Positions 36,058 to 45,356 of a stretch of 49,129 nt of DNA are shown piece after piece (the stretch's first letter is position 1; the number at the start of each line of letters is the position of its first letter). The notes below the pieces were generated by a model. It was given only the letters and a program-made list of their open reading frames with translations, made no database searches and was not told where the DNA came from. Source of the stretch: Bacteroidota bacterium (GTDB lineage Bacteria; Bacteroidota; Bacteroidia; Bacteroidales; Lentimicrobiaceae); the NCBI GenBank assembly GCA_009773515.1, contig WSXX01000032.1:1-49129 (forward strand). Direction: 5' to 3'. The translations under genes and the position numbers were made by a program.

Positions 36058-37533
36058 ATGAAGCTGATTCACTTCATTAAGATCATCATACTTCTTACTT
36101 CCATCCTTTTTATTTTCAGCCTTTGGCAGCGTCAACCTGATATTGATGATGCCTGGATTGGGGAACATGCTTACTGGATGGCCGATAAAGGATACGTTAA
36201 ATCGGAGCTGATGCATGGAATTACCAATCAGCACATCAGGCACATAGTTCACCATAAGTTGTTTACACTTGCCGGAGCTTTGTTTATCAGCATCTTTGGC
36301 TTTTCGCTTTTCACTTTAAAGAGTGTCAGCCTCTTTAGTCTGATTGTTTTCCTGATCATTTTTTATCGGTATCTGAAGAAAAGAGTCAACGATCAGACCT
36401 TATGGATAGGCATGTTGCTGATTTCGGTGAATGCCTTTATTTTTCAGTATTCGTTTGTTTTTCGTCCCGAAATAATGGTGATGACATTGGGATTTGTCTC
36501 ATTTATTTTCCTGGAAAGGGGGGTAAATGAAACCTTCAAACTCAAATGGGTGCTGTTGGGTGGTTTGTTCGCCGGATTGGCTGCTGCTACTCATCTGAAT
36601 GGACTTATTTTTATTGCTTCAGGCGGATTACTGCTGTTCTTCAAGCGAAAGCCCAAATTAGCGGTTCTGTTTGGGCTTGCAGCAATACCAGGCTTTGCAG
36701 TTTACTTTTATGATTTTTCGAGGGAATTTGGATTTGATTACTGGCTTTACCAGATAAAAGATGCCCCGGCACTTCATACCATCAGAGATTTGCCGGAATC
36801 ACTTTCGCTGCTCGAAAGGCCTTTCAGAGAACAAAGAAGGTTTTTTCACAGCCCGAAAGAGATTAGCTTTTCAGTTTTATTTATTTTTCTGATGATTGCC
36901 GGAAGAAAAGAAATACGGAAAAACAGTTTGCCGCTGATGTACCTTTTGTTCCTGGTGATTTCACTTGCCGCTGTTTCGGTGCATTCAACCAGTAAGTACC
37001 TTATGCTCTATATGCCTGTAATGGTGGTATTAATGAGCAGGGCATTTTCATTCGTGGCTATTGAAAGTACAAGTGATAACAACTTTTTCCGGCTGAAAAC
37101 TTCAAGCCTGGCAAAGTGGGCTGTGGGTCTGACTATGCTTTATATCGGCATTCAAATGTACTGGAATGTAAATACTTCCATCAATAAATACGACACCAAT
37201 GCAAACCGGAGATTCTCAGAAACTTACTTCGGAAAAGACACAGAAGAACTGAATATTCTGGCGCCTATGAATTTTATATTCAATGAGATAGATCACTTCA
37301 ACCGCATACAGAGCGATCTTGGATATATTGATATTCAAAAAACCGGATTGCCCCTTCACGGAAGTTTTATGCTCAGGTATGCCGATAGCTCAGCGCTTGA
37401 TTATCTGATTATTACAAAAGAATACCGGAGCAGGTTCGGGATGGATACCCTCACCGAATCACAACGAAATCTGGAGGGTTTCATCACCATCGAAAAGAAT
37501 AATGAATTTGAAATACTGAAGAATGACAGGTAA
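36058..37533 (+). CDS. GT-C (ArnT/PMT, GT39-like) membrane glycosyltransferase
   Basis: 491 residues from the ATG at 36058. First transmembrane helix IIILLTSILFIFSLW, followed by RQPDIDDAWIGEHAYWMADKG, the periplasmic acidic loop after helix 1 that holds the catalytic aspartate in GT-C enzymes. About ten more helices follow to residue ~360 (e.g. VLLGGLFAGLAAATHLNGLIFIASGG), then a soluble C-terminal domain. Such enzymes move sugars from polyprenyl-phosphate donors onto lipids, proteins or glycans outside the membrane. It starts the polysaccharide gene group and overlaps the next gene by 11 bases. Confidence 0.8.
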   Translation: MKLIHFIKIIILLTSILFIFSLWQRQPDIDDAWIGEHAYWMADKGYVKSELMHGITNQHIRHIVHHKLFTLAGALFISIFGFSLFTLKSVSLFSLIVFLIIFYRYLKKRVNDQTLWIGMLLISVNAFIFQYSFVFRPEIMVMTLGFVSFIFLERGVNETFKLKWVLLGGLFAGLAAATHLNGLIFIASGGLLLFFKRKPKLAVLFGLAAIPGFAVYFYDFSREFGFDYWLYQIKDAPALHTIRDLPESLSLLERPFREQRRFFHSPKEISFSVLFIFLMIAGRKEIRKNSLPLMYLLFLVISLAAVSVHSTSKYLMLYMPVMVVLMSRAFSFVAIESTSDNNFFRLKTSSLAKWAVGLTMLYIGIQMYWNVNTSINKYDTNANRRFSETYFGKDTEELNILAPMNFIFNEIDHFNRIQSDLGYIDIQKTGLPLHGSFMLRYADSSALDYLIITKEYRSRFGMDTLTESQRNLEGFITIEKNNEFEILKNDR

Positions 37534-38197
37534 CCAGAATAAATATATCGCCAACGGGTTTAAAAACCTGATCTGGGATTTTAACGGAACACTGCTTAAC
37601 GACCTCAGCCTTTGTGTTGATTCCATTAATCAATTGCTTGGCAGAAGGCAATTAGAACATTTAAGCACACAGAACTACCTCGATATATTTACATTTCCGG
37701 TGCAGGATTATTACAAAACTGCTGGATTTGATTTCGAAAAGGAACCCTATGAAACCGTTGCCATGGAATTTATGGAGTTGTACCTTAACGGAGTGAATAA
37801 GAGCCCATTACATAATATGGTTATCGCTTTGTTATCATCAGCCCGTGACCTTGGTTTCCGGCAGATTATTCTATCGGCCATGGAAATAACCGAACTGAAG
37901 AAGCTTGCGAAAAACCTGGAAATCGAGGGGTATTTTGAAAATATTTTTGGTATCGATAACCATCTTGCTGCGGGAAAATCCTATCTGGCCAAACATGCTA
38001 TGGAAACTTCGGGATTTAAACCTGAAGAAACCTGTCTTATCGGCGACACACTTCACGATGCTGAAGTAGCCGATCATATTGGAATTCAGTGCATTCTGGT
38101 TGCAAGTGGACATCAGTCAGCTGATCGACTCCGTAAATCCGGACATACGGTAGTTGGAAATCATGCTGAACTTCGCAGTTTATTGAAACTGAATTGA
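37523..38197 (+). CDS. HAD-superfamily hydrolase with DxN motif
   Basis: 224 residues. Motif I reads LIWDFNGTLLND: the nucleophile D19 is present, but the usual second aspartate, the general acid/base, is asparagine (N21). Motif II is QIILSAME, the lysine is in HLAAGKSYLA and motif IV is LIGDTLHDAEVADHIG. The cap region resembles phosphoglycolate-phosphatase-like enzymes. The change may mark a slow phosphatase, a phosphotransferase or a special subfamily. Overlaps the GT-C gene by 11 bases, so it may act on a sugar phosphate for the same pathway (inference). Confidence 0.82.
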   Translation: MTGNQNKYIANGFKNLIWDFNGTLLNDLSLCVDSINQLLGRRQLEHLSTQNYLDIFTFPVQDYYKTAGFDFEKEPYETVAMEFMELYLNGVNKSPLHNMVIALLSSARDLGFRQIILSAMEITELKKLAKNLEIEGYFENIFGIDNHLAAGKSYLAKHAMETSGFKPEETCLIGDTLHDAEVADHIGIQCILVASGHQSADRLRKSGHTVVGNHAELRSLLKLN

Positions 38198-38236
38198 CCA
38201 AATACAGATTCATACCCGATAATATCCTGTAATTAG

Positions 38237-38244
38237 TAAATTTG
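38237..38244 (+). promoter_or_regulatory. -7 promoter box (TAAATTTG) for the GT4 gene
   Basis: Perfect TAnnTTTG 16 bases before the ATG at 38261, suggesting an internal promoter in the polysaccharide cluster. Confidence 0.55.
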
Positions 38245-38260
38245 CAACATAAGCCTGCAA

Positions 38261-39430
38261 ATGGACAAACCTGACCCTCTTATACTATTTATCCCGCGTT
38301 GGTATCCTTCAGAAGAAGATCCTATGCTGGGATTGTTTGTAAAAAAACATGCCGTTGCTGCCATCAATGCTGGTTACAAAGTGGTTGTGGCTTATGCTGT
38401 TCCGCTCAGGAGTTCGCATACCGACCAAAACTTTGATTTAAGGCTTATTGAGTCAGATAAACTTCTAGAGGTAATTGTCGGTTACAACAATACAGGTGGG
38501 ATTTCCGGTATTTTCCGGCAATTTATGGCATGGCGGAAAGCAGTTCAAAAAGCCGTTGAAGTTGCCGGAAAACCGGATCTGATTCATGCACACATACTTA
38601 CCCGAACGGGAATCATTGCACTGATTTGCTCCTGGTTTTACAAAATTCCGTTTGTTGTAACCGAACATTGGTCAAGATATTACCCGCAGAATCTGCAATT
38701 CAAGGGTTTGGTCAAACGTTCACTTACTCAGCTGGTACTCAGAAGAGCCCGAAAAACCACCGTTGTTTCAAATCGCCTTGTTGATGCAATGAAAAACTGC
38801 GGACTGAAATTCAATCCCGGCATCTTGCCAAATGTAGTGGATACTGATTTGTTTGTTCCCGGCAATAAAATGGATTCTGTGAAAAAGCGAATTGTAAGCA
38901 TCACCTGTTTCGACGAAAAAGCGAAAAATCTTTTTCTCTTACTTGATGCTTTCAAACTAATTAAGGAAGAGACAGGAGCAACAGAATTAGTTTTGATCGG
39001 TGATGGAGTTGATCTTGGGAAAACTATGGAATATGCTGCATCTTTGGGTTTTCAACCCAATGATGTATTGTTCAAAGGAATGCTCGAAAATCTTGAACTT
39101 GTTGATGAGCTTCAACAAGCCGATTGTCTGGCATTGAGCAGTAATTACGAAACTTTCGGAATTGTGGTTTTCGAAGCACTTGCCTGTGGCGTTCCGGTGG
39201 TTGTTACCGATGTGGCCGACCTCGCAATTCATATTGAACCTGTAATGGGCAGGGTGGTGCCTGTCGGCGATACCACTGCTTTTAAAAAAGCATTGCTTGA
39301 TGTTTTGAATCATCCCGAAAGCTTTGACCCTGAAATAATGCGAACTTTTGTATTGAAGAATTACAGCCCCGAAGCAATTTCGCAACAGATGAGGAATTTA
39401 TATCAACCCCTGATTAATCGTACCTCATGA
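38261..39430 (+). CDS. GT4-family (GT-B) glycosyltransferase
   Basis: 389 residues, cytoplasmic or peripheral. N-terminal acceptor-side domain: ILFIPRWYPSEEDPMLGLFVKKHAVA, a typical GT4 opening, and DLIHAHILTRTG. C-terminal nucleotide-sugar side: LVLIGDGVDL, DVLFKGMLENLELVDEL, then the E-x7-E motif SSNYETFGIVVFEALACGVPVVVTDV. It builds a glycosidic bond on a lipid-linked or surface glycan; donor and acceptor unknown. It overlaps the formyltransferase-like gene by 4 bases. Confidence 0.93.
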   Translation: MDKPDPLILFIPRWYPSEEDPMLGLFVKKHAVAAINAGYKVVVAYAVPLRSSHTDQNFDLRLIESDKLLEVIVGYNNTGGISGIFRQFMAWRKAVQKAVEVAGKPDLIHAHILTRTGIIALICSWFYKIPFVVTEHWSRYYPQNLQFKGLVKRSLTQLVLRRARKTTVVSNRLVDAMKNCGLKFNPGILPNVVDTDLFVPGNKMDSVKKRIVSITCFDEKAKNLFLLLDAFKLIKEETGATELVLIGDGVDLGKTMEYAASLGFQPNDVLFKGMLENLELVDELQQADCLALSSNYETFGIVVFEALACGVPVVVTDVADLAIHIEPVMGRVVPVGDTTAFKKALLDVLNHPESFDPEIMRTFVLKNYSPEAISQQMRNLYQPLINRTS

Positions 39431-41115
39431 AAAGCGAAAACGACGGAAATACGATCAGGTTTGCTGTGATGGTCCGAAGTGAAGGACTGCAAAAATGGCA
39501 GCGAGACTGCTACAATTCGCTTATTAACAGCGGACTGGCGGTTAATGTACTCTGGATTTCTGAAGATGAAGAAGTTTCCGTACAAAGCTGGACTTTAAGG
39601 GTTTCTGCCTATCCATGGAGGAAACTGATTTTCAGAAAATACTACAAACATTTTTTCAGGCCGGAATCGTTTAACCGGATTCCTTTTGAGGAAGTACGGG
39701 GCGAAATTCCTGTAATTCATTGCAAAACAATACGCAAAGGCAAGTACAGCGAGTACTTTGAAGAGAGCGATCTGAATAAGATCAACGCATACGAACCTGA
39801 TTTTATCCTTAAATTCGGGTTTGGAATTATTAGAGGAGAGATTCTGACCTGCACTCCCTATGGCGTGTGGTCGTTTCATCATGGCGATGAACAGAAATAC
39901 CGGGGCGTACCTCCGGCTTTTCATGAAATTATGCGCAACGATCCGGTTACAGCTTCCATACTTCAGCGCCTTACCGAAACGCTTGACGGTGGCGTAATTC
40001 TCCGCAAAGGTTTTTTTAAGACGATAAACCATTCATGGTCAGCCAATCTTGATCAGGCTTTGAAACTTTCGTTAAACTGGCCATTGGATGTTTGCCGGGA
40101 AATTATTTCACAGAAATCATTCCCTGCCGCTACAGAAGGCGTAAAAACGCTGGCACCGGTGCACAAAGAGCCTGAAAATCTGAGTATGGTGTTGTTTCTG
40201 GTGAAAGTATTTGTCAATAAAGTGAAGTTTCATTTTTCTGAAATATTTCTTTCTGAAAACTGGGAAACGGGTCTGATTGAAGCCCGCCCTGAACAAATTG
40301 CCGGACCCGATGCTTTTGTAATTTCTCCTCTGAAAGTAACATGGCTCAGGGCAGGACTCAGAAACAGATACTGGGCCGATAGTTTCGCCATTGAGCATAA
40401 GAATAAACTGCTGCTTCTTTTTGAGAATTACGATTACCGGAAACAAAAAGCAGATATTTCTGCCACCTGGTTTGATGAAAATAACAAGACATTCGGAGAA
40501 ATCAAATCAGCGCTGAACGAAGAATGGCATCTTTCGTATCCATTTATTCAAATGATCGGGGATGATATTTATTGCATTCCCGAATCGCTGCGGCATGGCT
40601 CTGTGGAGTTGTATAGGCTTGATACCGGAACGCTGAAGCTGCATCACAGCAGAACGCTGATTCCCGGATTACAGGCAGCAGATGGTACGCTGGTGAATCA
40701 TCAGAATCATTGGTACTTTTTCTTTACACCTGCACATGCCACAAACACAGAGTTGCACATCTGGCATTCAGAAACGCTTGACGGTACTTTTATCCCACAC
40801 ACCCTGACACCGGTAAAATCAAATGCAGGCAATGCACGACCGGCAGGCCCGTTTTTTACCTGCAATGGCAAATTATACCGTCCCGCTCAGGATAGTTCGC
40901 GCACTTATGGGGGCAGAATAATCATCAACGAAATCAAATTGCTCACCGAAGATGATTTTCTTGAAGAAACAGTCTGTGTATTAATGCCTCCTGCTGGTTA
41001 TTCAGGGATTCACAACATTTCCTTTGCCGGCAAACATATGTTTTTCGACAGCAAAAAGTACCGGTTTTCTCCGGCAGCATTCCGGCATCAGATCATGCGC
41101 CGGTTAAAATTGTAA
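39427..41115 (+). CDS. Formyltransferase-like / beta-propeller fusion protein
   Basis: 562 residues. The first ~230 look like a formyltransferase N-terminal domain: DFILKFGFGIIRGEIL, then GVWSFHHGDEQKYRGVPPAFHEIMRNDP and LTETLDGGVILRKG. The histidine (H151/H152), the YRG segment and the aspartate before GG (D187) correspond to catalytic parts of folate-dependent formyltransferases, although the usual N-x-H asparagine is serine or phenylalanine. Residues ~285-560 (VTWLRAGLRNRYWADSFAIEHKNKLLLLFENYDYRKQKADIS, WYFFFTPAHATN, NARPAGPFFTCNGKLYRPAQDSSRTYGGRI) resemble the five-bladed propeller of GH43-like/GINT1 N-terminal domains. A role in formylating or decorating an amino sugar of the glycan is plausible. 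Translationally coupled to the GT4 (4-base overlap). Confidence 0.7.
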   Translation: MKSENDGNTIRFAVMVRSEGLQKWQRDCYNSLINSGLAVNVLWISEDEEVSVQSWTLRVSAYPWRKLIFRKYYKHFFRPESFNRIPFEEVRGEIPVIHCKTIRKGKYSEYFEESDLNKINAYEPDFILKFGFGIIRGEILTCTPYGVWSFHHGDEQKYRGVPPAFHEIMRNDPVTASILQRLTETLDGGVILRKGFFKTINHSWSANLDQALKLSLNWPLDVCREIISQKSFPAATEGVKTLAPVHKEPENLSMVLFLVKVFVNKVKFHFSEIFLSENWETGLIEARPEQIAGPDAFVISPLKVTWLRAGLRNRYWADSFAIEHKNKLLLLFENYDYRKQKADISATWFDENNKTFGEIKSALNEEWHLSYPFIQMIGDDIYCIPESLRHGSVELYRLDTGTLKLHHSRTLIPGLQAADGTLVNHQNHWYFFFTPAHATNTELHIWHSETLDGTFIPHTLTPVKSNAGNARPAGPFFTCNGKLYRPAQDSSRTYGGRIIINEIKLLTEDDFLEETVCVLMPPAGYSGIHNISFAGKHMFFDSKKYRFSPAAFRHQIMRRLKL

Positions 41116-41134
41116 AGGCTTAATATTCTGATAA

Positions 41135-42397
41135 ATGTTCTCAAGAATCCTCACCACCACAGCTTCGCGATTGATTATTGCCCTCACCAATCTGGGCATT
41201 GTCACAGTTGCAGCACGTGCACTGGGTGCTGAAGGAATGGGAACGATTTCACTTTTTATATTGGGAATCAGCATTATACAGATATTTTCTGCGTTGGTAG
41301 GTGGAAGTGTACTGGTTTATATGGCTTCGAGATTTCCTGTGGTGCAGTTAATAGCTCCGGCATGGGCATGGACATTGATAATTTCGGTATCAGGAAGTTT
41401 TCTATTGACATGGTTTCAACTGGCCCCTCCTGAATATGCTTTCGATCTTTTTGCAATATCAATGCTGCAATCGCTTTTCGCCATCAATCAGAATATACAG
41501 ATCGGAAAAGAAAAAATACTGCAATACAATCTGGCCGCTTTGGCACAGTCAATAATATTGCTGATTTCACTGATTTTCCTGATTCATATTGCCGGAAATG
41601 TGCATATCCGAAGCTATATCACAGCAATGTATATCTCTTTTTCGCTGGCTTTCCTGATTAGTTTTTCGGGAATTATCAGATATTTTACCATGGCCCGGCT
41701 TTTTAATCCTGAGGTTATCCGCGAAACTTTCAGGTTTGGAAGTTATGTGCAGGTAGCCGGTATTCTGCAGCTTTTTAATTACAGATTGAGTTATTATATC
41801 ATCGAAAAGTTTTTTGACCGTGCCACGCTGGGGGTTTTCTCTATCGGCATACAGATTTCGGAGAGTGTGTGGATTATCTCAAAAAGCATTGCACTTGTTC
41901 AATACTCAAAGGTTTCAAATTCAGGAGATAACGATTACAATGTGCGCATAACACTGGAGTTTATAAGGTTTACCTTTATTTTAACCATGATGATGTTGTG
42001 CGTTTTACTTCTTTTGCCGGACGATTTGTTTGTGATGATCTTCAGGAATGATTTCAGGAATGTGGGTGAAGTAATTCTCAGCATTTCTTTTGGTATTCTT
42101 GCGGTTTCCATTTCGCTGATGTTCAGTCACTATTTTTCAGGAAGCGGAAAACCGTGGCACAACACAATTTCGTCAGGTATTGGCCTGGCTTTCACAGTGA
42201 TTCTGGGATTTATACTTATTCCATCAATGGGTATAATTGGTGCAGGAATTACCTCTTCTGCATCTTATATGGCTGGAATGCTGTATCAGTTTTTTGTTTT
42301 CAGGAAAATGACATCAAGCCCCATAACCGCTTTTGTGCCGGGAGTCAGAGATGTCAGAAAATTTCTTGAATTGCTTAAAGATTTGAAAAACAGATGA
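41135..42397 (+). CDS. Wzx-like oligosaccharide flippase (MOP superfamily)
   Basis: 420 residues, about twelve transmembrane helices and few soluble loops. The start SRILTTTASRLIIALTNLGIVTVAARALGAEGMGTISLFILGISIIQI is typical of polysaccharide flippases, as is FRFGSYVQVAGILQLFNYRLSYYIIEKFF near the middle. It would move a lipid-linked repeat unit across the inner membrane. It follows the formyltransferase fusion by 19 bases, completing the operon. No polymerase or ligase is seen. Confidence 0.9.
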   Translation: MFSRILTTTASRLIIALTNLGIVTVAARALGAEGMGTISLFILGISIIQIFSALVGGSVLVYMASRFPVVQLIAPAWAWTLIISVSGSFLLTWFQLAPPEYAFDLFAISMLQSLFAINQNIQIGKEKILQYNLAALAQSIILLISLIFLIHIAGNVHIRSYITAMYISFSLAFLISFSGIIRYFTMARLFNPEVIRETFRFGSYVQVAGILQLFNYRLSYYIIEKFFDRATLGVFSIGIQISESVWIISKSIALVQYSKVSNSGDNDYNVRITLEFIRFTFILTMMMLCVLLLLPDDLFVMIFRNDFRNVGEVILSISFGILAVSISLMFSHYFSGSGKPWHNTISSGIGLAFTVILGFILIPSMGIIGAGITSSASYMAGMLYQFFVFRKMTSSPITAFVPGVRDVRKFLELLKDLKNR

Positions 42398-42410
42398 TTG
42401 TATATTTGAT

Positions 42411-42800
42411 TTATCGCAACAATCGAATCCTGTAATTATCCTCAATGTATTTAAAGTACCAGTAAAGCTGACGATTTACATCCATACCGTAATCCAATGC
42501 AGAATTGTAATGTATGTATGACCCGATTACTCTGCTGTATCTGCCACGATTTAAATAATCATTCCAGTTGCTGACTCCGATTGAATTAAAGGTGCGGTAG
42601 TATTCATTGCTTCGGTCCAGAGCTGGTGAATAATTTAACAGAAACCACCGTTCGAATTCCGGATCAATGATAATAATCTGATATTCAGTACTGTCGATAC
42701 TGACCGAACTGAGCTCTGATTGAGACTGAGAAATTTCCCTTTGCTGTGTACAGGCCCATCCGGCAAATACCAGCATTCCAAAGATGAGCAGTTTTTTCAT
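42411..42800 (-). CDS. DUF6146 family lipoprotein
   Basis: 129 residues. Signal peptide with a lipobox at FAGWAC (C17). The C-terminal motif YSRVIGSYIHYNSALDYGMDVNRQLYWYFKYIE is the DUF6146 core, typical of Bacteroidetes. Predicted membrane-anchored in the envelope; function unknown. Convergent with the flippase gene (13-base gap). No promoter box found. Confidence 0.8.
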   Translation of the reverse strand: MKKLLIFGMLVFAGWACTQQREISQSQSELSSVSIDSTEYQIIIIDPEFERWFLLNYSPALDRSNEYYRTFNSIGVSNWNDYLNRGRYSRVIGSYIHYNSALDYGMDVNRQLYWYFKYIEDNYRIRLLR

Positions 42801-42897
42801 TTTATGTGATGTTTAAGATTCATTGACCGTAGCCGGAAGATCACAATGAGCTGTATGTGATTTTTTTCGAAGTTACAATGAACCGTCCATAAAAGTA

Positions 42898-43767
42898 CTA
42901 AAGAAACGGATATAATGTATCAATCCATATATCTTCAGTTATAAAAAATGCCCCGAATGACTCCCACTGTTTCAGAATGCGGGAATCCTTCATTTGCTCT
43001 GCAGTTTTACCTGTTGCTTTGGCATTCTTAACAATTTCAATGGTTTCGTTGAGAGCGCTGAGATGTTCTCTCATCTGATTTTTGCTGAAAGCCGGTCCAT
43101 GTCCTCCGATAAAAGTAATATCATCTGGATAATTCTCAAGAATCCAGGCAACATTCTTTATATAAACCAAAGGATTTCCACCATTTGATACATCCACATA
43201 AGGGAAATAGCCGGCAAAGAGCAGATCGCCGACATGTATCACCTTTGCTTCAGGAAAATAAACCAGCAGATCGCCGGTGGTGTGTCCGCCAGGCAGATGT
43301 AAGATTTCAATGGACTCTCCGTTGAAATCAAGTGTCATTTTTCCTTCCAGGGTTATGTCGGGACTTGCATATACGGGCGGAGCAGGAATTGTTGTTTCTC
43401 CGCGTACCTGATCCTTGCTCAGATATTCTTTCACGCTGGGATGGGCAATAATCTGCGCACCCTGCCCAATAATTGCGTTTTCTCCGGTATGATCGCCATG
43501 TAAATGAGTATTGATAAGGTATCTGATGGGCTTGTCAGATAGTTTTTCTATGGCAGCTTTAAGTTTTTCTCCGGTTTGTGCGTATGCAGCATCAACCACA
43601 AGCACTCCATCGTCACCGGTTTGAACCAAAACGGAAACCCGGTTATCAACAAAAAGCCGGTAAACGCCGGGACCTGCCTCGGAGCTTGTTATTTCGGCTG
43701 TTGACCAGTCGCGTTGAGCGAAAATAGTTAATGGAATAAGGAATAACGGCAAAAAAAAGGTTTTCAT
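42898..43767 (-). CDS. Periplasmic metallo-beta-lactamase-fold hydrolase
   Basis: 289 residues with a signal peptide (MKTFFLPLFLIPLTIFAQ). Zinc ligands: HLHGDH (H88, H90, D92, H93), GGHTTGD (H162), HVGDLLF (D181) and FIGGHGPAFS (H223). The layout (NTHLHGDHTGENAIIGQGAQIIAH, then FNGESIEILHLPGGHTTGDLLVYFP) is that of broad MBL-fold enzymes such as quinoprotein relay-like and subclass B-like hydrolases. Beta-lactam hydrolysis is possible but not implied by the sequence. Confidence 0.85.
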   Translation of the reverse strand: MKTFFLPLFLIPLTIFAQRDWSTAEITSSEAGPGVYRLFVDNRVSVLVQTGDDGVLVVDAAYAQTGEKLKAAIEKLSDKPIRYLINTHLHGDHTGENAIIGQGAQIIAHPSVKEYLSKDQVRGETTIPAPPVYASPDITLEGKMTLDFNGESIEILHLPGGHTTGDLLVYFPEAKVIHVGDLLFAGYFPYVDVSNGGNPLVYIKNVAWILENYPDDITFIGGHGPAFSKNQMREHLSALNETIEIVKNAKATGKTAEQMKDSRILKQWESFGAFFITEDIWIDTLYPFL

Positions 43768-44066
43768 TTTTCTGGTTTTAGATTTGTAAACATTGTTGTC
43801 AGTGGAAAGATTCGGTTTTTATTAGAAATGATTGATATTGACTCTCTTTGACAAAAGTTGCAGAACAATACTTTACTTTACAAAATTTGCCACCAAAACA
43901 CGATCCCGATAGCTATCGGGACAACAAAATTCACCAATTTTATTCATTCATTTTGTGGAATTTGGAGTTTTGGAGATTTGGTGGCAAGGAAATTTTCGAT
44001 TTACACCGGATAATAGTGATTTTTAAGTAATTATCCGGTAAGCCATCGGAATATAAATTTCAGGTT
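43768..44066. repeat. Palindromic REP-like element nested in a larger inverted repeat
   Basis: TCCCGATAGCTATCGGGA at 43904-43921 is a perfect 18-bp palindrome. It lies between TTGCCACCAAA (43887-43897) and TTTGGTGGCAA (43977-43987), an exact 11-bp inverted pair. The rest of this ~300-base gap shows no gene; the 60-codon frame at 43848 simply reads through the palindrome. Confidence 0.75.
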
Positions 44067-44951
44067 TTATTCTACTGAAATCTCAGCCATATTCTTTTTT
44101 ATCAGCGATTTATCCTGAATAAGATGTCTTAACCGTTCAAGAATAAAATCCTTATATTTAAGTTGCAGAAAATGTTTTTCATCTTCAAGCATATGGTATT
44201 CCACAAAAGGAGAATTAATGAGATTTCGTCGGGCAAAGTTAACATTTTCGGGAAAGATAAGTCTGTCGTCGGTGCCCTGAAACATAATAACCGGAGCAGT
44301 AATTTTTGACCACAAAGGAGTCATTTCCTGCAAAGATTCTAAGTGTGAGAGTTTTTCGTCATTGGCAACCATGATCATAGGTGGCAAAAACCATCTGAAA
44401 AAGCGATATTTTATAATATGGCTGATGTCGTAAGTGGTTTCTTCACCCGGCGCCAGAGAGGCTGAAACCAGAACAACGCCATCAACTTTATCGGGTTTAA
44501 GCATGGCCATTTTTGCTGCGACAGTTCCTCCGTAAGATGAACCAATGATGTAAAGGGGTGAAGGATAGCCTTCCTGTTCCAGTATTCTCCACATTTTTTT
44601 TGCCTGACGCCGAACAGAAATTTCAGAAGCACCGGCATCAGAAATTCCATACCCTGGACGGTCAGCAGTTATAATGTTGGCCCATTGCGCCAATATGGTG
44701 TCTTCGTAGTATATGTTGTAAACGCTCATGTTGCTGGGTGAACTATGCAGAAAAAACAGGGTAGGGAGGGTGTCGTTGCGGTGAATACGCATGTATCCCA
44801 GATCTTTTCCTTCATCATTTAAAATACTTACTCTGGCATTGGGAAAACGCTTTTTTAATGACTGAGCAGTTTCACGCGACTCAACACAGGCATTGAACCC
44901 ACTTATGATGAAGACTGAGGCAATTAATGTAATAAAGATTTTTTTTTTCAT
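44067..44951 (-). CDS. Alpha/beta-hydrolase lipoprotein
   Basis: 294 residues. N-terminal hydrophobic signal with a possible lipobox at FNAC (C22). Alpha/beta-hydrolase motifs: oxyanion loop FFLHSSPSN, ADRPGYGISD, nucleophile elbow IIGSSYGGTVA (S139), acid in FQGTDDRL (D228/D229), and histidine in EDEKHFLQ (H260). An esterase or acyl hydrolase acting in the periplasm is likely; the substrate is unknown. It lies upstream of the MBL-fold gene but 299 bases away, so probably separate. Confidence 0.82.
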   Translation of the reverse strand: MKKKIFITLIASVFIISGFNACVESRETAQSLKKRFPNARVSILNDEGKDLGYMRIHRNDTLPTLFFLHSSPSNMSVYNIYYEDTILAQWANIITADRPGYGISDAGASEISVRRQAKKMWRILEQEGYPSPLYIIGSSYGGTVAAKMAMLKPDKVDGVVLVSASLAPGEETTYDISHIIKYRFFRWFLPPMIMVANDEKLSHLESLQEMTPLWSKITAPVIMFQGTDDRLIFPENVNFARRNLINSPFVEYHMLEDEKHFLQLKYKDFILERLRHLIQDKSLIKKNMAEISVE

Positions 44952-45180
44952 AGAATTGGCAGTGTTTCAGTATTTACTTAACAAATAACAGGTAGGTAAG
45001 GTTTTATATAATGAACTATTAATAATCATTATAAGCTTAAATATCAAACGAATGATTGAGATGAAAATTGCTGAGATTGTTGTTTTGCATAGGATATTGA
45101 TATTTCAGCCCATTTTTCTTAGGGGCAGTTTGTAATATTAGGTGAGACTGCGGTTTAAAGTATTGAAAAAAACGATACCC
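44952..45180. other. AT-rich intergenic region with no recognised feature
   Basis: Boundary between the minus-strand envelope genes and the plus-strand accessory array. No promoter box match or hairpin stands out. Confidence 0.5.
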
Positions 45181-45242
45181 ATGGAAATTTTGAAGTTAGA
45201 AAGTATTAAGTTTGTGGAGTTATTAACTAGTTGGCGTGCATT
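45181..45242 (+). repeat. Cassette repeat, copy A (right 62 bases only)
   Basis: ATGGAAATTTTGAAGTTAG ... AAGTTTGTGGAGTTATTAAC, ending TAGTTGGCGTGCATT. It matches the right-hand third of copies B-D; the left part is absent or unrecognisable. The outer membrane protein gene begins 114 bases later. Confidence 0.8.
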
Positions 45243-45356
45243 GTATTCATGCAAATGGACACATTTGATATAAAGATTAATGGTTTCGCTGATAATTTCA
45301 ATTAAGATTTTAAAATATTTTCACTGAATTAACGTTTGATTAGGAAAAACAAGATT

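Noticed and set aside
42898-43767. Carbapenemase-type resistance gene
   Set aside because: Zinc ligands fit the wide MBL fold, but nothing in the sequence specifically points to beta-lactam hydrolysis.
43848-44030. 60-residue plus-strand reading frame
   Set aside because: It runs through the TCCCGATAGCTATCGGGA palindrome and its flanking repeat, has no domain and no promoter; it is a frame through a repeat.
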